The translations under genes and the position numbers were made by a program. This document shows, piece by piece, positions 7,894 through 15,850 of a stretch of 64,000 nucleotides of DNA. Source of the DNA: Adhaeribacter terrigena (GTDB lineage: Bacteria; Bacteroidota; Bacteroidia; Cytophagales; Hymenobacteraceae); assembly GCF_016623615.1 (NCBI RefSeq), contig NZ_JAEHFX010000009.1, positions 62,001 to 126,000 of the forward strand, written 5' to 3'. Position 1 is the first letter of the stretch, and each line of letters opens with the position of its first letter. The notes under the pieces were generated by a model that ran no database searches, was not told the DNA's origin, and saw only the letters and a program-made list of their open reading frames with translations.

Positions 7894-9678
7894 ATGGAAA
7901 CTACAGATAAAAAGATTCTAAAAGGTGGCGAATTCCTGATCAAGGAAACCCAGGCTGCCGATATTTTTACCCCGGAAGATTTCAACGAAGAACAGAAAAT
8001 GATGGCGGAAACCACCCATCAGTTCGTAGATTCGGAAGTTACCCCGGTGTTGGACCGCCTCGATAACCACGAGGAAGGCCTGATGGAAAGCCTGATGAAA
8101 AAAGCCGGTGAGCTGGGTTTATTCGGCATTTCCATTCCGGAAGAATACGGCGGCTTCGATAAGGATTTCAATACCTCGCTGCTGGTAACCGAAGCAGCCG
8201 GTGGCGGACATTCGTTTCCGGTGGCATTTGCGGCACATACCGGCATTGGAACCTTGCCAATTTTGTACTTCGGGAACAAGGAACAAAAACTGAAATACCT
8301 GCCGAAATTAGCTTCCGGCGAATGGATGGCTTCTTACTGCTTAACCGAGCCGGAATCTGGATCAGATGCGCTGGCGGCCAAAACCAAAGCGGTACTGGAA
8401 GGCGATCATTACGTGCTGAACGGCCAGAAAATGTGGATAACGAACGCGGGTTTTGCCGACGTGTTCATCGTTTTTGCGCAGGTAAACGGCGATAAATTTA
8501 CCGGCTTCATTGTAGAGAAAGGCACGCCGGGTTTAAGTTTAGGACCGGAAGAGCATAAAATGGGCATTAAAGGTTCGTCTACCCGGCAGGTGTTTTTAAC
8601 CGATTGCAAAGTGCCGAAAGAAAATGTGCTGGGCGAAATTGGCAAGGGGCACTTGATTGCTTTCAACATTCTGAACCTGGGCCGGATTAAACTGGCAGCA
8701 GCAACCTTAGGCGCGGCCAAAAAAGTGTCGAACCTTTCGGTGCAGTATGCCAACGAACGCATTCAGTTCAAAATTCCGATCGCGAAATTCGGTGCCATCC
8801 GGCATAAACTGGCCGAGCAGGCTATTAAAATTTATGCCCTGGAATCGGCCCTGTACCGTTGCGGCAACGATATTTTCTTAAAAGAAGAAGAACTGAAAGC
8901 GGCCGGACAAGGCTACAACGAAGCATTATTGGGTGCGGCCAAAGAGTTTGCCGTGGAAGCCGCTATTCTGAAAGTGGAAGGTTCTGAAGTGCTCGATTAC
9001 GTAACCGACGAAGGCGTGCAGATCTACGGTGGTTACGGTTTTTCGGCCGATTACCCGATGGACCGCGCTTACCGAGATTCGCGCATCAACCGCATTTTTG
9101 AAGGTACGAACGAAATTAACCGCATGCTCACCGTGGATATGTTGCTGAAACGAGCCATGAAAGGCGAACTCGATCTGATGAGTCCGGCCAAAGCCGTTCA
9201 AGACGAACTGATGAGCATTCCGGATTTCGGCGACGAAGAAGAAACGCTATTCTCTCAGGAGAAAAAAGTCATTAAAAACCTGAAAAAAGCGATCCTGATG
9301 ACGGCTGGCACGGCGGTGCAAAAGTTCATGATGAGCCTGGCCAAAGAACAGGAAGTGCTCATGAATATTGCTGACATGGCCATTAAAACCTATGTAGCCG
9401 AATCGCTATTGCTACGGGTGGAAAAACTGGTTCAGAATCAGGGCGAAGAAGCGGCGGCGTTACAAATGGACATGCTGCGCGTGTACCTGGAAGAAGCCAT
9501 CAATACCACCTACCTGGCCGGCAAAGAAGCCATCGGTGCCATGGCGGAAGGCGACGAGCAGAAAATGCTGTTCATTGGCCTGAAGCGCTTCACCAAAACG
9601 TCGGAATTATTCAACGCTAAAGAAGCAAGAAGAAGAGTTGCGGCTAAACTGATCAGCGAAAATCGCTATGCTTTTTAA
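7894..9678 (+). CDS. fadE: Acyl-CoA dehydrogenase
   Basis: A 594-residue flavoprotein, the same length class as Bacillus FadE. The FAD/substrate region YCLTEPESGSDA lies near residue 150, and the C-terminal signature YGGYGF...RIFEGTNEINR contains the expected catalytic Glu in EGT. About 150 extra residues after the core dehydrogenase fold match the long (very-long-chain type) dehydrogenases. It would carry out the first oxidation of acyl-CoA and pass electrons to an electron-transferring flavoprotein, which is not encoded here. It is the last gene of the presumed marR-fadNAE operon and is followed by a terminator. Confidence 0.93.
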   Translation: METTDKKILKGGEFLIKETQAADIFTPEDFNEEQKMMAETTHQFVDSEVTPVLDRLDNHEEGLMESLMKKAGELGLFGISIPEEYGGFDKDFNTSLLVTEAAGGGHSFPVAFAAHTGIGTLPILYFGNKEQKLKYLPKLASGEWMASYCLTEPESGSDALAAKTKAVLEGDHYVLNGQKMWITNAGFADVFIVFAQVNGDKFTGFIVEKGTPGLSLGPEEHKMGIKGSSTRQVFLTDCKVPKENVLGEIGKGHLIAFNILNLGRIKLAAATLGAAKKVSNLSVQYANERIQFKIPIAKFGAIRHKLAEQAIKIYALESALYRCGNDIFLKEEELKAAGQGYNEALLGAAKEFAVEAAILKVEGSEVLDYVTDEGVQIYGGYGFSADYPMDRAYRDSRINRIFEGTNEINRMLTVDMLLKRAMKGELDLMSPAKAVQDELMSIPDFGDEEETLFSQEKKVIKNLKKAILMTAGTAVQKFMMSLAKEQEVLMNIADMAIKTYVAESLLLRVEKLVQNQGEEAAALQMDMLRVYLEEAINTTYLAGKEAIGAMAEGDEQKMLFIGLKRFTKTSELFNAKEARRRVAAKLISENRYAF

Positions 9679-9706
9679 GTAAAAAAGTCTTTGGGTTTAA
9701 AATAGG

Positions 9707-9737
9707 AAAGCCGGTTTGTGAAAGCAGCCGGCTTTTT
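9707..9737 (+). terminator. Terminator after fadE
   Basis: The stem AAAGCCGG / CCGGCTTT with a 13-base loop is followed by a T run. Confidence 0.8.
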
Positions 9738-9806
9738 GTTTTGGAGCTTAGTTGTTTAGTAAGTAGAATGTTATAAATTTACTTTTTCACACCTGAATCT
9801 GCTTCT

Positions 9807-10862
9807 ATGAAAAGACTTTTACTGCCGTTTTTGATAGCGCTTTTCTGTCTGAATTTCTCCGGAAGATTGAAAGCACAACCAACGCTTACGGCGGTAGATC
9901 TTGCTAAGCAGGCTGGAGAGCAATATTTAATGGCTCAGTTTAATGAGCCGCCTTTCCCTCAATCTTCTTATTCTTATATGTTTTTTAGCTCGCCCGTGGT
10001 CGGACCAAATCAGACCTGGAATTACAGTGCTTTTACGCCGGCAAATAGCTATACTATAAGTGTTTTGAACCGGAATACAGCACCTTTTTCAAACGCATTT
10101 CCGGCTGCAACGATGGTTGAGAAAAAAGGAGGAAGGTATGAATATTTGCAAAATGCAGGAAACCGGATTACAAACCTGGGTGCTGTATCAATTACTCCTT
10201 ACGATACTTCTAAATGGGAATATGATATTCCTTACGATGAAATGCGATTTCCGGTAACTACCACCACTACTTATACTGATAGTTTTTCATACAAAGTGCC
10301 TGGCTACTACAATAATGTGTGCACGGCAATTAACTATTTTACTTTTGAAACGGTGGGCTATGGTACGTTAATAACGCCACTTGGTACATTCAATTCTGCT
10401 GTTCTGGTCAAAACTATCAGGCAATTGAAACCTGATACCTGTGGGCCCTTATTTGGACATTCAAAAACTACGGAATATAAATGGTATGCACCTGGTTTTC
10501 ATCAGCCATTAGTTTGTTTTACGAAGGCAGAAGCGCTATTGGGCGAATTTTTTTCCGGGTACTACCTGCAAGCGAATATAACCGGAAGACGCGAAGAGCA
10601 AATTGCAAATGCTCTTCTCCAAACCTTCCCCAACCCGGCCACTTCAGAAGTTACCATCCAATACCATTTAAACACACTTTCTGAAACAAGTTTGACTGTA
10701 ACCGATGCTCTGGGAAAAGATATGCTACTCAGAGAGGAAGGAACCCGGGCGCCCGGCAATTATTCCCATAAATTCGATGTAAGGAATCTGCCGAAAGGTG
10801 TTTATCTTGTACGCTTAAAAACTGCTGATCAGGTAGCCGTAAAAAAGCTGCTGGTACAATAA
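9807..10862 (+). CDS. T9SS-secreted protein of unknown function, paralogue 1
   Basis: A 351-residue exported protein. Residues 1-23 form a signal peptide (MKRLLLPFLIALFC then a polar end at LKA). The last about 80 residues are a T9SS type A sorting domain: FPNPATSEVTIQY, a beta-rich middle, then GVYLVRLKTADQVAVKKLLV. The central part is beta-rich with no recognised domain; it contains the phrase NQTWNYS shared with the next gene. The next gene has the same architecture and start (MKRLLLP), so the two arose by tandem duplication. Probably surface-attached or released. Signal-peptide bases 9815-9844 resemble the interspersed motif. Confidence 0.85.
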   Translation: MKRLLLPFLIALFCLNFSGRLKAQPTLTAVDLAKQAGEQYLMAQFNEPPFPQSSYSYMFFSSPVVGPNQTWNYSAFTPANSYTISVLNRNTAPFSNAFPAATMVEKKGGRYEYLQNAGNRITNLGAVSITPYDTSKWEYDIPYDEMRFPVTTTTTYTDSFSYKVPGYYNNVCTAINYFTFETVGYGTLITPLGTFNSAVLVKTIRQLKPDTCGPLFGHSKTTEYKWYAPGFHQPLVCFTKAEALLGEFFSGYYLQANITGRREEQIANALLQTFPNPATSEVTIQYHLNTLSETSLTVTDALGKDMLLREEGTRAPGNYSHKFDVRNLPKGVYLVRLKTADQVAVKKLLVQ

Positions 10863-10902
10863 ATTTATTCCAAACATTCCAAAAAAACTCAGAGCTCCAA
10901 TT

Positions 10903-11913
10903 ATGAAAAGACTTTTACTCCCGGTTTGTATAGCGTTTTTTAGCGCTGCCGGTAACCAGTTAGCAGCCCAACCTTCGCTTACGGCTGCCAGCAACAACCT
11001 CCAGATCGGCGACCGGTTCCATGCCCACCAGACGATAATAGGCGCTCCGGAAATGACGACCGGTGCCTTGGCCGGAGCCAACCAGACCTGGAATTTCAGT
11101 ACGCTTACCTCGGCAGGAGTGCAGCAGGCCGAAGTGCTGGGTCGGGCCGCTGCGCCCAAACCTACCGACTACCCGGCAGCCAACATGGTAGTAAAGATCG
11201 GCAACGAATACGCCTATCTCGAAAATAATGGCACCGTGTTGAAGGAGCATGCCTTATTTGAATCCGTGCAGAGTTATACTCTGGAAAATACCGATCCGGC
11301 CGAAAAACTAAAATTCCCGCTGGCGTTTAACGATACCTTCACCGATACGTATGCCGGAACCGTGGTTTTGGCCGGTAATACCATTCCGCGTATCGGCAAC
11401 GTAACCGTAACCGCCGAAGGGTATGGCACCCTGGTCTTGCCGTCGGGAACCACCCAGAACGTGCTGAAACTGAAAACCGAAGAAATTTCCAATGCCGGTA
11501 CCATGTTTTCCGAAAACACCGTTACCTACGACTGGTTTCAGCCCGGCATCCATTTTCCGCTGCTGCGCATGACCCGCCGCGTTTCTTTAATGGGCACCAT
11601 CTTTTCCGGCGTTTACCTCGATCTGAAAAAACTGGGTGCTAAAGAAGATCTGGCGGCCCAAATAAACCTGCAACTATTCCCGAATCCGACCTCCAACGTA
11701 GCCCATATTCAGTTCGAACTTAAAAAAGTGGGGGCCGCAAAACTGACAATCACCAACTTATTAGGTCAGGAAGTTGCAGTTTTAGCGCTCGATAAAGCGG
11801 AAGCCGGTTTACAAAACCATACTTTAGATGTTGCAGGATATGCCAAAGGAATTTACCTGGTGCAGCTCGAAATGGAAGGAAAAGTAGCGGTAAAAAGGCT
11901 CGTAGTGCAATAA
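10903..11913 (+). CDS. T9SS-secreted protein of unknown function, paralogue 2
   Basis: A 336-residue paralogue of the preceding gene, 40 bp downstream. It has a signal peptide (MKRLLLPVCIAFFSAAG to LAAQ), the shared NQTWNFSTLT motif, a related beta-rich middle (TYDWFQPGIHFPLLRMT corresponds to TEYKWYAPGFHQPLVCFT upstream) and a C-terminal T9SS type A sorting domain (LFPNPTSNVAHIQFEL ... GIYLVQLEMEGKVAVKRLVV). This copy is visibly more GC-rich than paralogue 1, so the duplication is not recent or one copy drifted. Probably co-transcribed with it. Bases 10911-10940 in the signal peptide fit the reverse form of the interspersed motif. Confidence 0.87.
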   Translation: MKRLLLPVCIAFFSAAGNQLAAQPSLTAASNNLQIGDRFHAHQTIIGAPEMTTGALAGANQTWNFSTLTSAGVQQAEVLGRAAAPKPTDYPAANMVVKIGNEYAYLENNGTVLKEHALFESVQSYTLENTDPAEKLKFPLAFNDTFTDTYAGTVVLAGNTIPRIGNVTVTAEGYGTLVLPSGTTQNVLKLKTEEISNAGTMFSENTVTYDWFQPGIHFPLLRMTRRVSLMGTIFSGVYLDLKKLGAKEDLAAQINLQLFPNPTSNVAHIQFELKKVGAAKLTITNLLGQEVAVLALDKAEAGLQNHTLDVAGYAKGIYLVQLEMEGKVAVKRLVVQ

Positions 11914-11929
11914 GACAATTCTAAAAAAC

Positions 11930-11960
11930 GCTTCTGGTTTTCAGCCTGAAAACCAGAAGC
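11930..11960. repeat. Perfect 15 bp hairpin grown on an interspersed motif
   Basis: GCTTCTGGTTTTCAG, one base, then its exact complement. Preceded by AAAAC, it looks like a copy of the AAAACGCT...TTTTCAGCCTGAAAA motif whose arms became fully self-complementary. Confidence 0.75.
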
Positions 11961-11970
11961 GCAGAAGCAT

Positions 11971-12012
11971 AAAAAAGTCCCGACCTCTTTTATAGAAGCC
12001 GGGACTTTTTTT
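11971..12012. terminator. Bidirectional terminator between convergent genes
   Basis: AAAAAAGTCCCG and CGGGACTTTTTT flank an 18-base loop. The A run on one side and T run on the other serve both the upstream plus-strand gene and the downstream minus-strand gene. Confidence 0.85.
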
Positions 12013-12017
12013 ATGCG

Positions 12018-12047
12018 AAAACGCTAGGGTTTTGCTATTGAAAACTC
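12018..12047 (+). repeat. Interspersed AACGSTA motif abutting a stop codon
   Basis: AAAACGCTAGGGTTTTG then GAAAACTC. Its right end overlaps the last codons (Ser-Phe-Gln-stop) of the minus-strand lipoprotein gene. Confidence 0.65.
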
Positions 12048-12769
12048 ACGTTCGAGAAAGTGCCGTTGGTTACCGTTTTGGTGCCGGAAGCATTCGGATC
12101 GGCAGGCGTAGCTATAAAGCTGAACGTGCCCGAAACCTGCTTGTTATTGCTATCGAAGCGGGAAATATTTACAAGGCACTGCCCCATGCTGGAGTTCCAG
12201 TTCTGCATGTTGCCCGATAACGAAACCGAGGTGAAGGTTGCGCTGGCATCGGCAGGGCCGGAATATACGCCGGTACCGGCAAAATCAGGCAGCATAAGCG
12301 TAATGATCTCGGTGTTGCCATTCAGGTTTACCTGCGTGCCCGTTACGATCAGGCTGTTGCTGTTCAGGGTGCCCAGCGGCAGCGGAGAATTCCAGCTGCT
12401 GCCGTTAAGCGTAGCCGAAAACGAACCGGTATCCACTACTTTTTCAATGGCAATAGTACCAAGGTCGGTTTGGTTGTTGGCCGTTATTTCGGCCAGGCGC
12501 TTAGCAGGCTCTCTATAGTTTGGGTTGGTCTGAAACGAAACCGTGTACTGGCCCGGAGGCAGGTTTCCGATCACGAAAGAATTGTCAGCTTCGGGCAGGG
12601 CTGTGTAGATGGTGCCGCCCGCCGTAACGCTCATGGATTTTACCGCACCGGCCGGGCTTACAACGCAGCGCACACTGCCTACGAGTGGCTTGGGATCTTT
12701 GTCTTTATCTTTGCAGCTAACCAACAATAAGCCGAATACCGCAAATACGAGCAAATAAATGTTTTTCAT
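12035..12769 (-). CDS. Lipoprotein of unknown function
   Basis: The ATG at 12767-12769 is chosen because it begins a clean lipoprotein signal, MKNIYLLVFAVFGLLLVSC, with the lipobox LVSC at residues 16-19. A start 51 bases upstream would add an unlikely polar extension. The 244-residue precursor continues with KDKDKDPK, a charged linker typical of Bacteroidota lipoproteins. A beta-sandwich-like segment follows (VRCVVSPAGAVKSMSVTAGG) resembling carboxypeptidase-regulatory/DUF4382-type folds, then a second beta-rich part. It lies 55 bp downstream of the 486-residue secreted protein gene on the same strand, so the two may form an operon. No specific function is recognised. Confidence 0.75.
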   Translation of the reverse strand: MKNIYLLVFAVFGLLLVSCKDKDKDPKPLVGSVRCVVSPAGAVKSMSVTAGGTIYTALPEADNSFVIGNLPPGQYTVSFQTNPNYREPAKRLAEITANNQTDLGTIAIEKVVDTGSFSATLNGSSWNSPLPLGTLNSNSLIVTGTQVNLNGNTEIITLMLPDFAGTGVYSGPADASATFTSVSLSGNMQNWNSSMGQCLVNISRFDSNNKQVSGTFSFIATPADPNASGTKTVTNGTFSNVSFQ

Positions 12770-12824
12770 GGAAGTTGAATTATACCGCAAAGATACAAAA
12801 CGATTCCGGCTGAAAAGCAAGCGC

Positions 12825-14285
12825 TTACTTAAAAATTATTCTGTTAAGCTGCAAAGATGCTGATTTTTTGCTTGGCCGGCTCACCACTACCAACGTCCGG
12901 TCGTTGAGCCAGGCGGTGAAATCTTTGATGTAAGCCACATTTTTGTCGTTGGCTACGTTCAGGCCAATGGCTTTCGGGTTTTCGCCGGCGCCGTTGTGCG
13001 CGTTTATGCGACGATTATAGAGGTCGGTTTTGCCGTTTATGGTTTCCAGCGTAAGGATATGCAGCGCACCGTTTACGTAATTGGCCAGGTAAGAAATGCC
13101 ACTGAAGCCTTCGTCGGGCGGCGAAACCTGGTTTTTCATGAGAATGGAGCGCCAAGCCAGGTTCAGGTATTCGTCGTAAGTAAAAAGGTGCAATTCTTTG
13201 GCCACGTAATTCGAGTTTTCGGAGCCTTCGGTATAGCGTTTTTCGGCGATCAGCACCACATCTTTTTCGGGCGTAATTACCATTTGCGAAAGCTCAATGT
13301 CTTCCAGGCGTTTTACCGGTTTATCGGAAGGGTAATATTTGTTCAGGCTGTCGATGTATTCCTGGGTGAATTTGAATTCCGGTGCAAAGGCCATTTCACT
13401 GGCGGCAAAATCGAATTTCACCAGTTTCAGGCTATGATAATCGGAAGTGTTGCGGTCTAAAGTAAGGGCGGCGGCGTAAAGCAAACCGTTCTGCTGCAAC
13501 TGGTACTGGGTCTGGAAAACGTAAACCTGCCGGCCCGAAAACATGCCGCCTAATTGTACCGACATCACTTTTACTTCGTCCGAAGCATTGGTGTATTTGC
13601 GCACGGTAAGTTTGGTGGCGTTATCGGAAAGCAGACACAAAAACTGGTCGCCGCGGTTGTCTATTTTCAGGCTGGCCGAAATGTTGGTGGCAATGTCGCG
13701 GAGGTTGTAATTCTGATCTTTGAGTTTCTGAAACCGGCTGTCGAAAATACCGGCCTGGATGGCTTTGATCTTTGCTTCCTGCATTAAATACTGGAAAGCC
13801 GCAATTTTGCTGCCGTCTTCGGAAATGCTCACGGCAATTTTCCGGCTTTTGGCGGGCGCTTCAAACAGTTTTTTGGTTTCCAGTTTGCTTCCGTTCTTCA
13901 GATCGAACAAATGCCCGGTTAAGGTCTGGGAGCCCACTTCCTCGTTCGTGCGGTGGGTAAGCACACTCACGCCGGCTTCACTTTTAGAAAAAGCTTCCAC
14001 GGTTTCGCCGCTGGTTAAAGGCAGCACCGCGCTCCAGGTTTTTTCGAGGCGTTCGTTGTAGCGTTCCACGGCAAATTCGGTATCGGTTTTCTTGCTCAAT
14101 ATCACAAAATCGGTTTCGCTCACGGGCAGGGTTTTGTGTTTCAGGCGCTGGTTGTAGCGGTCGTCGGAAGCATCGGGGCGGTAGGCAAAAGGCACCGATT
14201 TAATTTTGGATTGGGCCTGTAAATCAGCGGCCGAAATAACCAGAAACGGTAGGGAAAAAAGCAGAAAAAGTATGTGCTTGTTCAC
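12825..14285 (-). CDS. Secreted protein of unknown function, possibly beta-propeller
   Basis: A 486-residue exported protein with signal peptide MNKHILFLLFSLPFLVISA and a probable cleavage after LQA. The mature part has repeated blocks of the type (charged)-FDLKNG / ISEDGSKIAAF / LDRNTSDYHSLKLVKFD, which look like successive blades of a propeller (inference from spacing only). No catalytic motif is visible. The signal-peptide core is encoded by bases 14243-14273, which match the interspersed motif closely on the coding strand (ACTTTTTCTGC ... CCCTACCGTTT). It is followed by a lipoprotein gene in the same direction. Confidence 0.75.
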   Translation of the reverse strand: MNKHILFLLFSLPFLVISAADLQAQSKIKSVPFAYRPDASDDRYNQRLKHKTLPVSETDFVILSKKTDTEFAVERYNERLEKTWSAVLPLTSGETVEAFSKSEAGVSVLTHRTNEEVGSQTLTGHLFDLKNGSKLETKKLFEAPAKSRKIAVSISEDGSKIAAFQYLMQEAKIKAIQAGIFDSRFQKLKDQNYNLRDIATNISASLKIDNRGDQFLCLLSDNATKLTVRKYTNASDEVKVMSVQLGGMFSGRQVYVFQTQYQLQQNGLLYAAALTLDRNTSDYHSLKLVKFDFAASEMAFAPEFKFTQEYIDSLNKYYPSDKPVKRLEDIELSQMVITPEKDVVLIAEKRYTEGSENSNYVAKELHLFTYDEYLNLAWRSILMKNQVSPPDEGFSGISYLANYVNGALHILTLETINGKTDLYNRRINAHNGAGENPKAIGLNVANDKNVAYIKDFTAWLNDRTLVVVSRPSKKSASLQLNRIIFK

Positions 14286-14628
14286 GGAGGAAATTTTTAA
14301 ATGATAACGGTGGTAACCTTACCGGCAGGCAAATATAAAAGTTTCAAAACTGAAAAAACCGGTCCGGCCGCGGTTTGTTGTATATTCAAAATCATGCCGT
14401 TTTTAAGTGTTTTACGCTCTTTCCGGTGCAAAATTAAATAGGCCCAACGCATGTTTGTTTTTAGTGAATGGTTAAAAATGAACGGCGAAGCCCGCGTAAT
14501 GTGTTGTTAATAAATAAATTATATAAACTTAATATAAAAAAGGGTCATATATTTGCTTGCCGACGTAACTTTGAGACGGTTTATCAGTATAGTTCTCTGT
14601 TGCCTTTTCCAGAAAAGAATTAATTGCT
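14286..14628. other. Divergent intergenic region
   Basis: It separates two divergent genes. Apart from the -7 element at 14548-14555, only AT-rich sequence without repeats or open frames is seen. Confidence 0.6.
14548..14555 (+). promoter_or_regulatory. -7 promoter element for small exported protein gene
   Basis: TATATTTG, an exact TAnnTTTG match, 73 bp before the ATG at 14629; no convincing -33 element. Confidence 0.6.
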
Positions 14629-14850
14629 ATGAAATTTGTACTGAAAGTTTTAGTGTTAGTGTGTTTGATCGTAATGAGTAAGCTTGCTAAAGATGAAGCC
14701 ATAACCCTTCAGGCGCCGGTTGCCACCACGGCGGATACGCAAGAATCGGACGCTTTTTTTACCTCCAATGTCGAGCGTTCACCAATAGCTGAAAGACAGC
14801 ATTCGCCGGTTTCGGTTAAATTCGAGAAAGGCTCACTGCAACTCAATTAA
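14629..14850 (+). CDS. Small exported or membrane protein
   Basis: A 73-residue product whose N-terminus, MKFVLKVLVLVCLIVMSKL, is a basic-hydrophobic segment fitting a signal peptide or single membrane anchor. The remaining about 50 residues are polar and unstructured-looking, with no motif. Support for a real gene: an exact promoter element upstream, a normal signal-like start, and an interspersed motif immediately after the stop, as for many genes here. Not recognised. Confidence 0.5.
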   Translation: MKFVLKVLVLVCLIVMSKLAKDEAITLQAPVATTADTQESDAFFTSNVERSPIAERQHSPVSVKFEKGSLQLN

Positions 14851-14851
14851 T

Positions 14852-14880
14852 ACTTTTTCCTTCCGAAAACCTACCGTTTT
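14852..14880 (-). repeat. Interspersed AACGSTA motif
   Basis: ACTTTTTCCTTCCG then AAAACCTACCGTTTT, one base after the stop codon of the small gene. Confidence 0.7.
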
Positions 14881-14969
14881 CCCCTACCTTATCCGGTGTT
14901 GCTTTTTTGTATTCTTTACCAGAATGCTAAAGCGTGGCCGGATTTTTTGCGTTCCGGGCTTTCAGGTAA

Positions 14970-14999
14970 AAAACGCTATGGTTTAGCCGCTGAAAAGTC
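14970..14999 (+). repeat. Interspersed AACGSTA motif
   Basis: AAAACGCTATGGTTTAGC, then CGCTGAAAAGTC; opposite in orientation to the copy 90 bp upstream. Confidence 0.7.
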
Positions 15000-15155
15000 T
15001 GAAACTCGGAGGTTTAATTGTTTGATCTTCAGTTGTTAATAGGTTGGTTTTTGTTGCAATTGAAGTCTGAAGAACTGAAAACCTGCCTTGTTAAAGTCTG
15101 TTATTCGCAGTAAATAGCCTGAAACTAATTTCAACTGTTTATTCTTAAAGCTCTT

Positions 15156-15812
15156 ATGTGGAACTACCTGGCTTTTCTTTGCGGATTTTTGATTTTGCTT
15201 TTCTGTTCCTGCGAACGCTTAGATGGGGAAACGGTGGTGGAAGGAAAAGTTGTTGACCGGCATACCGGAGACGCAATTCCAAATGCTACGGTTGTAGTTC
15301 ATTCTGGAAAAATCAGCAATGGCTTTACTGGCGGTGCTTACAATACTTTTGAGTTTGAAAAGCAGGCTGATAATAAAGGGAATTTTGCTTTTAGGTTTGA
15401 AGGCAAAGGCGACCGAAACTATGTTTTGCGGGCTTTTAAAGACCCCGGTTACTATACAGCCTTCGATGATGCAGCATATTTAGAAGAAGGCCGTAACAAT
15501 AAAAAGCTGAAAATTAAAATGCAGGCCCCGGCTTGGGTACGGGTGAAATTGGTGAATACACCGCCAAAGGATGTAGTTCAAGTTTTTTATATGCAGGGTT
15601 TTTCAGATATGATTAATGGAGAACAAGGCTCTATTTTCTACAGATTGCATCGAGATACAATATTTGTAAGAATGGTAATGGGAAATAGAGAAACTACTTT
15701 TTTAGTGGATATAGATACCGTTGGAAATAGTCAAGTTGAAAATATGATTCGGTTAAATCCCTTAGCCTATTTCCCGGCTTTAGATACAACGAACTTAGTA
15801 ATTCATTACTAA
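15156..15812 (+). CDS. Lipoprotein with carboxypeptidase-regulatory-like domain
   Basis: A 218-residue protein beginning MWNYLAFLCGFLILLFCSC; the lipid-modified Cys is probably Cys19. The early mature part, VEGKVVDRHTGDAIPNATVVV, is the typical opening strand of a carboxypeptidase D regulatory-like (CarboxypepD_reg) beta-sandwich. The C-terminal half has no known motif. More AT-rich than its neighbours. It stands alone between a motif-bearing gap and recG, which is convergent. Likely outer-membrane anchored; function unknown. Confidence 0.75.
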   Translation: MWNYLAFLCGFLILLFCSCERLDGETVVEGKVVDRHTGDAIPNATVVVHSGKISNGFTGGAYNTFEFEKQADNKGNFAFRFEGKGDRNYVLRAFKDPGYYTAFDDAAYLEEGRNNKKLKIKMQAPAWVRVKLVNTPPKDVVQVFYMQGFSDMINGEQGSIFYRLHRDTIFVRMVMGNRETTFLVDIDTVGNSQVENMIRLNPLAYFPALDTTNLVIHY

Positions 15813-15820
15813 GACTTGTT

Positions 15821-15850
15821 ATTTTTACAGCCCAAACCCTACCGTTTTTC
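15821..15850 (-). repeat. Interspersed AACGSTA motif between convergent genes
   Basis: ATTTTTACAGCCC then AAACCCTACCGTTTTTC, reaching the recG stop codon at 15850. Confidence 0.65.

Larger units (their letters stand above)
14851..15155. other. Intergenic region with two opposed motif copies
   Basis: Holds a reverse motif at 14852-14880 and a forward motif at 14970-14999; the remaining 150 bp upstream of the next gene show nothing recognisable. Confidence 0.6.
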
